This document shows positions 1 through 8,465 of a stretch of 64,000 nucleotides of DNA, one piece after another. Source of the stretch: Blastobasis lacticolella (Eukaryota > Arthropoda > Insecta > Lepidoptera > Blastobasidae); contig LR990050.1 in the NCBI GenBank assembly GCA_905147135.1, positions 5,902,501 through 5,966,500 on the forward strand, read 5' to 3'. Position 1 is the stretch's first letter; each line of letters opens with the position of its first letter. The notes under the pieces are model-generated. The model was not told the origin of the DNA and did not search any database. It saw only the letters and a program-made list of their open reading frames with translations. The position numbers and the translations under genes are program-made.

Positions 1-1004
1 TTTTGAATTCAGCAATTCCTAGACAACGCGGCGTTTATGTTTGGATGGATGGATATTTGTTGCGTTCTTCACGTTAAAACGAATGAATGTTATATTCCTG
101 AATATAACAAATTAGTAAATACATTCAAAATAAATAATTCCCGCGGAATCATCATACTCCATCTTACAAAATGGAACTTTACTAGTATATCTAATTTTAA
201 AACGTAGGACTTAGGACTGCAACCAAAAGTACTTAAATATTCACAAAGTTTTACGTAAATTACCCAACATTCAACTCAGAGAAGGAGCTGCTTTGCAAGA
301 ATTTACTTGTGGTTCCAGTATTGAAATTTCTCAAACACAAATTTTCTGTAGCTAAGAAAATCTCTTCGCTTTTTATATTTTCGTATACTTTCGAATTTCG
401 AATAACATATTTGATTAATCTCAAGGTAAACATGGATAATAGGTGCCTAAATATGCCTGAAATTAGGAAATAGGTTCCGCGGGAAACCAAGGAAGCAATG
501 GATTTACGAGGGAGAGCCAACGCCGGGTCGAAGTGGAGGAAATAGAAAAATATATAAATAGACAGAAGCCGGGGCTGACTCTTGCGAAGTTCAGTTACGT
601 ACTGGAATGCTCCTCTGATTGTTATACGTAGTTACACTAGGCATATTCAACTCATACCTACTTCCAAACAGAGACCCAAAACGGGTATTGAAATCCAAAT
701 CTTAATTGATTTTTCCGCAATTGGCGACCCCTCGGGCGCTGGGGTTCTAGAATCATCTCCACAATGGCCCTGAACACCCATACTATTTGAGATACACACA
801 CGTTAGCAACACGTTCTATTTCTCAGCCTCAGCAATTCATACACATTAAGACCATATTGATTCGTGGAGTTATTTGCGACAGCCACGTCTTGTGCCTCCA
901 AGGCGGAAGAAGCAGGCGAAATTAGGTGGTGAAATTCCTTTGTATCGCAAAGGCATCGCACCAAAATTAAACTATGACTAATAATAATAAATATCCTTTT
1001 AAAA

Positions 1005-1178
1005 ATTCACACAGCGCCATCTAGCCCCAAAGTAAGCAAAGCTTGTATTAGATAAGTGATAAACTACTTATGCCCGTAACATAAATTAAAATTTATTTCA
1101 ATTTCTGCTAGGCCGAGAATCGAACCCGGGAACCTATAGCGACAGGTATATTAACCAACTGAACCACTTACGTCGTCA
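1005..1178 (-). repeat. tRNA-derived SINE, family C
   Basis: On the minus strand a tRNA-like head (box B reading GGTTCGATTCTCGG just inside 1141) is followed by a body ending in the CTAGATGGCGCTGTGTGAA motif. The same unit recurs at 29421-29634 and 55452-55690 (minus) and, head only, at 29068-29190 (plus). The 3' end alone occurs at 19385-19438. Pol III box B without a foldable tRNA shows a SINE rather than a working tRNA gene. Confidence 0.75.
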
Positions 1179-1238
1179 ACAACTATAGAATAAGAAGCAA
1201 TATAAGACCGATAAAGCACGACCCTGTACCGATGTTAC

Positions 1239-1533
1239 GTGTTTTGCATCATCATCAAAGCCTGTAACGGTCCACTGCAGGACTTAGGGCCTCTCCCACG
1301 AAAGGGGAGGTTATTGCCATAATCTCCACGCTAGGCAGGCGGGTTGGAGATCGCAGATAACAATGGAAAATGCTGCTGCCCATTTTCCAGACTACGAAGA
1401 CTCTTGATCTTTTGCCTCGAAAACATTAGTAGCCTTGTCCGACACCCATGAGCGTAAGGGGTTGGTGCTATTCTACTCTGCCGGACACCACACGGCCAAC
1501 GGTGTTTTGCATACACCGTTGGCCGTGTGGTGT
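1239..1533 (-). repeat. (GAT)n-tailed retroposon, family B
   Basis: Read on the minus strand the unit starts near GGCCGTGTGGTGTCCGGC, runs through a body with CTGCAGTGGAC and ends in a GAT-repeat tail. Other copies are at 14850-15045, 19441-19695, 35060-35329 and 43847-44088. The copy at 35060-35329 has a perfect 11-bp target duplication, so the family moved by target-primed retroposition. It is non-coding. The 5' end of this copy is folded back (see the hairpin at 1485-1533). Confidence 0.75.
1485..1533. repeat. Perfect 21-bp hairpin at end of a family B copy
   Basis: Arms 1485-1505 and 1513-1533 are exact reverse complements over 21 bp with a 7-nt loop (TTTGCAT). Both arms contain CACGGCC, the 5' end of family B, so the hairpin is an inverted duplication of that end. 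A second small palindrome (GTATACG / CGTATAC, 1532-1548) overlaps its right foot. Confidence 0.9.
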
Positions 1534-1989
1534 ATACGTCGCGTATACCTTTCTTCCCTGAGTAGCAACCACCAGAACATTGTAATCAATTTTACAAGGA
1601 TTGTAACAGTAAAGAACTACCTATATTTATGTTCTTGTGTTCTAGTGTCATAATTGCAGAATTTTACGTAGATCCTGTAGAATTTTCGTAAAAGAATTTT
1701 CTTTTCCAAACACAAAGAATGCACGTAAAAAACGTATTACGTGACAGTGTGACGGAAGCCGAGCGCATTAAGCCACGTTAGCCACGGCGTGAGAGGCGTA
1801 CGGAACGGTAAGGATAGTGTTAAATGTTTTGCGATAACTATCAGAGTAGAATTGGCGACGGCAAGGCGGCTACAGTGATAGGATTTCAAAGCTCCCCTTC
1901 AGATAAGTTTCATGTTATATTTTTTCTCATTGTGGTTATACAATCGCTCGGTTTGCTACACTGACAAGAGCCATACTCTTAAATACATT

Positions 1990-2207
1990 ATGATGATGAT
2001 GTGGTTATACATTCAGTCGCCTGAATGTGCAGGTTTCCTTACGATGTTTTCCCTCACCGTAAGAGCATCGGTTAGTATTCAATTCAGTGTTTAGTACATA
2101 ACTCAGAAAAGAGTAATCGGTATATAGCGGCAGTGGGGCTCGAACCCGGTACCTCTCGCTTACGAGTCGGATACCTTAACTCTTAACCACTAGGCCACCA
2201 GCGCTCT
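1990..2207 (-). repeat. SINE family A, internally deleted copy
   Basis: The tRNA-like head (box B complement GCTCGAACCC near 2140; box A complement near 2190) and the first part of the body of family A are present on the minus strand. The second half of the body is missing: the GAT tail (1990-2000) joins directly to the middle of the element. Full copies for comparison are at 20243-20595 and 43384-43767. Confidence 0.75.
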
Positions 2208-3107
2208 TTTAAATTAGAGCATTAGTCACCTTTAAACGACACCTATAACTCAATGGAGTTGATGAAAAATTCTACTCTGCTGGACTTAACACTCTAGTCT
2301 CCCGTGGTATGCCTAAGCCTGTTTATGGATTCATATAAAACTGAATAAACTTGGTAAACATTACTAGCTTCTCATCGTTACTCATTATCCTTACTTAACC
2401 TAGTGGTGCTTCTTGTGGAAGTTAATTAAATTTTATTGTTATTTCATTATCTACTTTATTTTCCTGTTTTCGCGGGCTCTGACTTAATTAAGACATCCAT
2501 TGCTTTTTATTTTTTAGCTATCGGCCTATTTTTGCGGTTCATATTATTTTCATTTCATTAAGATGAGGTAATATACAAACACAATTATTTTCTTTTTACA
2601 TAATAACTTATAATATAATAGCACTTAGACTGGTCTTTGTCTTTTACTTAATAGATACCTAAGCGTATGTAACTCTACAAAGTATATAACATAGTTACAT
2701 ACTACCTATATCGTACATTAACATGTAATAAATCGATTCCAAGTTATGCGATGTGATATATCTACAAACCTTTGAAGTAAAACAACAATTTACATATAAA
2801 AGTGCTTACAAATTCAAATCTTTACCCGCTACAATTGTGCAAAGAAACTAATATCCTAGTACCATATAATTGTATGACGCATGCATGGTCGCACTGCGCA
2901 CTAGTAAAGTCGTATGCAACCCCGTAAATTAGGTTTATCGCGTTCAAACAGGCACGTGCACCTGCGGTTCTGCGTTTTGGTAGCATCTGTGAAACATATA
3001 TATATGTTGTCTGTGAAACATACAACATATATATATGTTGGGAGCGACTTATAGGAATATAGCTTATATGGCTTTATATAGGATGCGGCCTGTAAAGGAA
3101 GCAAGCC
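2208..3107. other. Spacer without assignable features
   Basis: AT-rich sequence with short open frames only. A small duplicated motif (TCTGTGAAACATA, twice between about 2986 and 3021) with TA-rich palindromes is the only structure seen. Confidence 0.5.
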
Positions 3108-3344
3108 TAAGGCTCGATGTCCACTCATGAAGTGCAGTGTACTGTGCGGCACACCGCGCGGTGCCACGTCACGGTGACAACAAAGAAAACGGTGGTGTTA
3201 TTCTGGTTGTTCAACTTAGGCCACGTACGCAAGAGAAATTTACGAGAGATTGTGAGTTAGGCAACGTTTGCACGAGAGCTTTTTCGACGCTTTTACGCGC
3301 GTTATTTTAAACGACTTGCATGATTATTGACCTTATGTCGACCT

Positions 3345-3490
3345 TATGTATGGAGGTCAGTTGGCAGTCGTTCCACTGTAATTGCCTGATCTGCTAAATC
3401 TTGGAACATAGTCAAAGCGGACCCCGGGTCCTCGCGTGCGAGAGCACAAACAGGATTTGACGCCAAGATCATCATTATCATCGTCTTGGT
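3345..3490 (+). repeat. SINE family A 3' half inside element Z
   Basis: Matches the 3' half of SINE A (GAGGTCAG ... CTGTAATT ... GAGAGCACA ... AAGAT). It meets the (GAT)n tail of an oppositely oriented RTE fragment at 3472-3490. The same junction is present in inverted orientation in Y (7936-8075), so both insertions predate the duplication of the arm. Confidence 0.7.
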
Positions 3491-3499
3491 GTTAAATTT

Positions 3500-3720
3500 C
3501 CGCCGAGTCCGCCTTCCTAATCCTCTTGGTCCACTTCGCTCAGTCTTCGGTATCCTTGGTGGTGAGTTTGTTGGCACGCATGTCGCTCTTATCGACGTCT
3601 AGCCATCGCTTCGTGGGTTGAACTCACCTTCCCGTGCCTAGCGGGCTGGCATGGTCAGACATTTTTGTCCCCACGTAATTTGCCGTTTCATTATCCGCAT
3701 CTTGTCTCTCACGTTCCGTT
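3500..3720 (-). pseudogene. RTE-type LINE 3' end inside element Z
   Basis: The minus strand carries the C-terminal piece of an RTE-like retrotransposon protein, better preserved in the inverted copy at 7739-7939 (motifs KRWLDVDKNDMRANKL and TEDRAKW). It ends in a (GAT)n tail that abuts SINE A. This type of basic Trp-rich tail is familiar from lepidopteran RTE-clade LINEs. Confidence 0.6.
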
Positions 3721-3724
3721 TAGA

Positions 3725-3800
3725 GTAATCTGATCGATTATAATCATATGGTGCAGGATGTTTTCAACAAGCTCATAAAACATTATATTGAAGTCAACAT
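3725..3800 (-). pseudogene. MADF-domain fragment, frameshifted (element Z)
   Basis: Reverse-strand counterpart of the MADF piece in Y at 7594-7758. A one-base loss in the A run after the sequence for YELVE shifts the frame, so the Pro-x-Tyr-Asp motif seen in Y is not read here. Confidence 0.5.
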
Positions 3801-3831
3801 CATCATAATGACGCCACGATAATTATTTAAT

Positions 3832-4125
3832 TTATATTATTGTCAATGCTACATTGACATTACAATTTGTGTGCCGTTTTTGTAGCCTTGATCTGGCTCG
3901 GGTTAATATTTGATTATAACATAATGGTGACATGTGGGTGACATCCTGAAAACCTGCTGAAAACGGTCCGGGTACATTTCCAGGTTTACCATCAACTGGT
4001 AAGTCTATTTTTTTCACCGGTATTCCATATAGGGTCACCCAATATTTACGTCGGGGTCGTCTACATTTTTGCATATTAACCATCTGCAGTACGGCCAACA
4101 TGTCTTCATCCTCGGAAGAAGACAT
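3832..4125 (-). pseudogene. Harbinger transposase N-terminal fragment (element Z)
   Basis: An open frame of 97 codons starts with an acidic Ser-rich leader (MSSSEDEDML) followed about 18 residues later by RRPRRKYWV. An acidic start then a basic RKYWVHP-type motif is the usual beginning of PIF/Harbinger nucleases (HARBI1-like). In this copy a base is missing directly after YWV (GTGACCC against GTGCACCC in Y), so the frame departs from YWVHP. No catalytic DDE region is present. An overlapping frame at 4035-4223 in the same region is also a remnant. Confidence 0.5.
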
Positions 4126-4964
4126 AATTTTACTTTAAAATCTTTGAAAACGAATTTTTTCTTTGGATGTTTACTTCTGACAGGTGTCCATAGATTCACC
4201 ATCTGTAGACCGTGGTAAGTCATTCCATATTTTAACTAAGAAGTATAACATCAGTAATATCTAAAGAAATTGAACCATGCAACTTCCGCGAATACTATAC
4301 TATAACTGACACTTTTTACCCGACTGCGATGGAGCTAAGGGAGGGAAATGAAGTTAACAATCTATGTATGTAAAGTTGATAAACGTGGAAGAATCGACAG
4401 AGATTTGTCAGGACCATAGCAAGTGGAACAATGTCGTCTCTGTCGTATGTCGTCAATGTCGTACTCTTGCGGGAGAAAGGGGTTTGTGTGTATGTATATA
4501 AATATGAATGTTTGTATGGATGTTTATTCTAGCTCAAAAACTACTTGGCCGATTTTCGTTAAAAGCGTATTGATTGTCCGATGGTTACAGGTTCTATGAT
4601 AATACTTTCAATTAAATTATCTTGATGATATAAGAACATAAAAACTTCAAAATTTTTAAATTCAGAAGGTTGATTCGGTCATGTTAGGAATTTTTATTCA
4701 CATTGATTGATTCTGTTGTAGGATAAACCGCACTGCTTAAATTTGTCCTCAACTGGTTGAAGACATGATTTTGGGACAATATTACAACAAAATGTTTTAA
4801 AACGTAGTTATTTCTTTCCTTTACGAATGTTTACTTAAACTGAGTGTATACCATGGTGGCTCATTCAAAACTATAACTACAAAGTATAACATCAGTAGTA
4901 AGTATAAAGAGAGTGTATATAACTTAAATTACTCGGAAACCATTGCTCTTAGAAAACTAGATCC

Positions 4965-5430
4965 TAAAAAGAAATGATAGTGCCCGTCGATATCTATAAG
5001 TATTTGCTGTTCTGGAACAAGCGTTTGAAGGCAAATAGTTTCAGAGTTATTACAGTTCTAAGATTGACAGCTGTCATCCGGAATGTAGATATCAACTATC
5101 ATTTCTCTTTAGGAACTAGTGTTCAAGGAGCGATAGTTTCATAATTATTACAGTATTAAGTTTGACAGCTGTCAACCGAAATGTAGATGTCGACGAGCAC
5201 TATCATTTCTCTTCAGAAACTAGTGTTCTAGAAGCGATAGTTTAAGAGTTATTACAGTATTAAGTTTGACAGCTATCATCCGGAATGTAGATCTCGACGG
5301 GTACTATCATTTCTCTTTAAGAACTAGTATTCTAGCACCAATAGTTTCAGAGTTATTACAGTTTTAAGTTTGACAGGTGCCAATCAAAATGTAGATTTCT
5401 ACGAGTACCAGCATTTCTTTTTAGAAACAG
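4965..5430 (-). repeat. 104-bp subterminal tandem repeats (element Z)
   Basis: About four and a half diverged units, each with GACAGCTGTC and GAAATGATAGT motifs. They are inverted with respect to the array at 5985-6470 in Y. Period 104 bp was counted directly on one Y unit. Confidence 0.85.
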
Positions 5431-5984
5431 GATTCAAGATAATCTTGAACGCACACTCAAGCAGTGCGCTGCGCAGTGCACTGCACGATGTGGCAAAACT
5501 TGTTACACGCCGAGCAATTTGTATGCAAGTACATTGACAGATGGCGGAATGTCCCACTGTGCAGCGCGCCGCGCGGCGCACTGCATGATGGGGCAACACC
5601 CGCAATTGAAGCCCGAAATGTCAGTTCTGTATGAATTTTGTCTACGTTTTTCAATTTGGCCCCATCGTGCAGCGTACGGTGCGATGTCAGTAGATGTCAA
5701 CATGAAACGTCACATCTGACTGTTTCTTTTTACCAACAGTTCGAATCTTTCCTCTTTATGTGACACAGTTGACACACATATATCTGTCTACTTTTTTTAG
5801 TACAGATAATACGCGTGTGAATGAAATAGAAAACCGACCTTGTCAAAGAAAGTTTGACCGCTGATGCGTAAGCCCCTCCCCTTTTTCTGATTCTTTAACA
5901 TTATCGAAGTTGTTTCGCTTTCGTGATCCTGTCGTCATTCTCTTCTCAGTTCATCCCGAATTATAAATAAGGCATGATTGGTTC

Positions 5985-6470
5985 TAGAACACTAGTTTCT
6001 AAAAAGAAATACTCGTACTGGTACTCGTAGAAATCTACATTTTGGATGGCACCTGTCAAACTTAAAAATGTAATAACTCTGAAACTATTGGTGCTAGAAT
6101 ACTAGTTCCTAAAGAGAAATGATAGTACTCGTCGAGATCTACATTCCGGATGATAGCTGTCAAACTTAATACTGTAATAACTCTTAAACTATCACTTCTA
6201 GAACACTAGTTTTTGAAGAGAAATGATAGTGCTCGTCGACATCTACATTTCGGTTGACAGCTGTCCAACTTAATACTGTAATAACTCTGGAACTATCGCT
6301 CCTTGAACACTAATTCCTGAAGAGAAATGATAGTCGAGATCTACATTCCGGATGACAGCTGTCAATCTTAAAACTGTAATAACTCTGAAACTATTTGCCT
6401 TAAAACGCTTGTTCCAGAACAGCAAATACTTATAGATATCGACGGGTACTATCATTTTTTTTAGGATCCA
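5985..6470 (+). repeat. 104-bp subterminal tandem repeats (element Y)
   Basis: Successive units start with AATAACTCTGAAACTAT; the unit beginning near 6072 counts to exactly 104 bp. Each unit holds GAAATGATAGT, a CGTCGAGATC motif and the palindrome GACAGCTGTC (sometimes GATAGCTGTC). Partial units of the same repeat are in X at about 8760-8930 and 9690-9930. Confidence 0.85.
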
Positions 6471-7185
6471 GTTTCCTAAGAGCAATGGTTTCCGAGTAAT
6501 TTAAGTTATATTCACTCTCTTCATACTTACTACTGATGTTATACTTTGTAGTTATAGTTTTGAATGAGCCACCGTGGTATACACTCAGTTTAAGTAAACA
6601 TTCGTAAAGGACAGAAATAACTACGTTTTAAAACATTTTGTCGTAATGTTGTCTCAAAATCATGTCTTCAACCAGTTGAGGACAAATTTAAGCAGTGCGG
6701 TTTATCCTACAACAAAATCAATCAATGTGAATAAAAATTCCTAACATGACCGAATTAATCTTATGAATTTAAAAATTTTGAAGTTTTTATGTTCTTATAT
6801 CCTCAAGATAACTTAATTGAATGTAATATCATAGAGCCTGTAACCATCGGACAATCAATACGCTTTAGTTTTGGAGCTAGAATAAACATCCATACAAACA
6901 TTCATATAAACATACATACACACAAACCCCTTTCTCCCGCAAGAGTACGACATTGACGACATACGACAGAGACGACATTGTTACACTTGCTATGGTCCTG
7001 ACAAATCTCTGTCGATTCTTCCACGTTTATCAACTTTACATACATAGATTGTTAACTTCATTTCCGTCTCTTAGCTCCATCGTAGTCGGGTAAAAAGTAT
7101 TAGTTATAGTATAGTATTCGCGGAAGTTGCATGGTTAAATTTCTTTAGATATTACTGATGTTACACTTTTTAGTTAAAATATGTA

Positions 7186-7486
7186 ATGACTTACCACGGT
7201 CTACAGATGGTGAATCTATGGACACCTGTCAGAAGTAAACATCCAAAGAAAAAATTCGTTTTTAAAGATTTTAGAGTAAAATTATATCTTCTTCCGAGGA
7301 TGAAGACATGTTGGCCGTACTGCACATGGTTAATATGCAAAAATGTAGACGACCCCAACGTAAATATTGGGTGCACCCTAAATGGAATACCGGTGAAAAA
7401 ATAGACTTACCAGTTGATGGTAAACCTGGAAATGTATCCGGACCGTTTTCAGCAGGTTTTCAGGATGTCACCATTATGTTATAATC
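7186..7486 (+). pseudogene. Harbinger transposase N-terminal remnant (element Y)
   Basis: The frame beginning at 7284 reads SSSEDEDMLAVL and, after a short spacer, RRPQRKYWVHPKW, which is the acidic start and RKYWVHP motif of PIF/Harbinger transposases. The expected start codon has become ATA (7284-7286). The frame stays open to a TAA near 7486 and shows no DDE catalytic segment, so this is a first-exon or truncated remnant. It differs from the Z copy, which keeps the ATG but is frameshifted after YWV. Confidence 0.55.
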
Positions 7487-7593
7487 AAATATTAACCCGA
7501 GCCAGATCAAGGTTACAAAAACGGCACACAAATTGTAATGTCAATGTAGCATTTACAATAATATAAATTAAATAATCATCGTGGCGTCATTAT

Positions 7594-7758
7594 GATGATG
7601 TTGACTTCAATATAATGTTTTATGAGCTTGTTGAAAAACATCCTGCACCATACGATTATAATCGATCAGATTACTCTAAACGGAACGTGAGAGACAAGAT
7701 GCGGATAATGATAGTAAGGAAATTAAACGGCAAATTACGTGGGGACAATAATGTCTGA
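7594..7758 (+). pseudogene. MADF-domain protein remnant (element Y)
   Basis: The frame reads DDVDFNIMFYELVEKHPAPY and continues DYNRSDYSKRNVRDKM. This matches the start of a MADF (Myb/SANT-like) domain: an ELVxKHP helix, a Pro-x-Tyr-Asp motif, then a D-Y-x-x-R helix. The usual Trp that follows is not seen and the frame stops at 7756-7758. PIF/Harbinger elements normally carry a MADF or Myb-like second gene, so this supports the element assignment. It was recognised by eye. Confidence 0.6.
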
Positions 7759-7939
7759 CCATGCCAGCCCGCTAGGCACGGGAAGGAGAGTTCAACTCAC
7801 GAAGCGATGGCTAGACGTCGATAAGAACGACATGCGTGCCAACAAACTCACCACCAAGGATACCGAAGACCGAGCGAAGTGGACCAAGAGGAGTAGGAAG
7901 GCGGACTCCTGGCAACCGAATTTAACACTAAGACGATGA
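7739..7939 (+). pseudogene. RTE-type LINE C-terminal end inside element Y
   Basis: A 66-codon frame contains SDHASPLGTGRR, KRWLDVDKNDMRANKL and TEDRAKWTKRSRKAD and ends near ACGATGATAATGATG. The pattern (basic stretch, RW-D, TxDRxxW, RRADP-like end, then GAT repeats) is typical of the C-terminus of lepidopteran RTE-clade LINEs. It meets the tail of an oppositely oriented SINE A copy. Confidence 0.65.
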
Positions 7940-8075
7940 TAATGATGATCTTGGCGTCAAATCCTGTTTGTGCTCTCGCACGCGAGGACCCGGGGCCCGC
8001 TTTGACTATGATCCAAGATTAAGCAGATCAGGCAATTACAGTGGAACGACTGCCAACTGACCTCCATACATAAGG
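7940..8075 (-). repeat. SINE family A 3' half inside element Y
   Basis: Inverted counterpart of 3345-3490. Read on the minus strand it has GAGGTCAGTTGGCAGTCG, CTGTAATTGCC and the GAGCACA block before the tail. Confidence 0.7.
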
Positions 8076-8094
8076 TCGACATAAGGTCAATAAT

Positions 8095-8244
8095 TTCTCG
8101 CCTGAAACACTGGGTATCATATTATCCTAGCTCAGGCAAAAAATATGTTTTATTTTTACCTTTTACGTGTTTTTTGCATCTAAAATTGAAATGTATTTCA
8201 CAAGATTTAATAAACTTTTTATTTATTTATTTTATTTTTTATTT
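8095..8244 (+). mobile_element. 150-bp 5'-truncated retroposon insertion, Y only
   Basis: This block is absent from the corresponding place in Z. It is flanked by AATAAT on both sides (8089-8094 and 8245-8250), contains an AATAAA-type signal and ends in a (TTTAT)n tail, as expected for the 3' end of a LINE inserted after Z and Y separated. Confidence 0.75.
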
Positions 8245-8465
8245 AATAATCATGCGAGTCGTTTAAAATAACGCGCGTAAAAGCGTCGAAAAAGCTCTCG
8301 TGCAAACGTTGCCTAACTCACAATCATTCGTAAATCTCTCGTGCGAACGTTGCCTAACGTGAAAAACCAGAATAACACCACCGTTTTCTTTGTTGTCACC
8401 GTGACGTGGCACTGCGTGGTGCGCCGCGCAGTGCACTGCACTGCATTAGTGGAGCTAGTCTCTAA

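Larger units (their letters stand above)
3111..5439 (+). mobile_element. PIF/Harbinger-type element Z (non-autonomous)
   Basis: The left end GGCTCGATGTCC is preceded by TAA (3108-3110). The right end TTCAAGA is followed by TAA (5440-5442). A 3-bp TAA target duplication fits PIF/Harbinger transposons. Inside, in order: a GC-rich subterminal palindrome region (3130-3180), a SINE A tail, an RTE LINE tail, decayed MADF and transposase-start pieces on the minus strand, then about four and a half 104-bp tandem units (4965-5430). Compared with element Y, Z has lost the roughly 540-bp right subterminal region but keeps the last few bases. Z is the inverted counterpart of Y over about 2.3 kb. Confidence 0.7.
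5443..8462 (-). mobile_element. PIF/Harbinger-type element Y (decayed, most complete)
   Basis: Bounded by TAA at 5440-5442 and TAA at 8463-8465. The left end TCTTGAACGCACACTC resembles the reverse complement of the right end of X. The right end resembles the left ends of Z and X (AGTGGA motif, then GC-rich GCGCAGTGCACTGC). Contents from left: subterminal region with GC-rich palindromes (5455-5720), T-rich spacer, 104-bp tandem array, transposase N-terminal remnant, MADF remnant, RTE tail, SINE A tail, a private retroposed insertion (8095-8244) and the other terminus. The assignment to PIF/Harbinger rests on the TAA duplications and the two protein remnants together. Confidence 0.7.
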
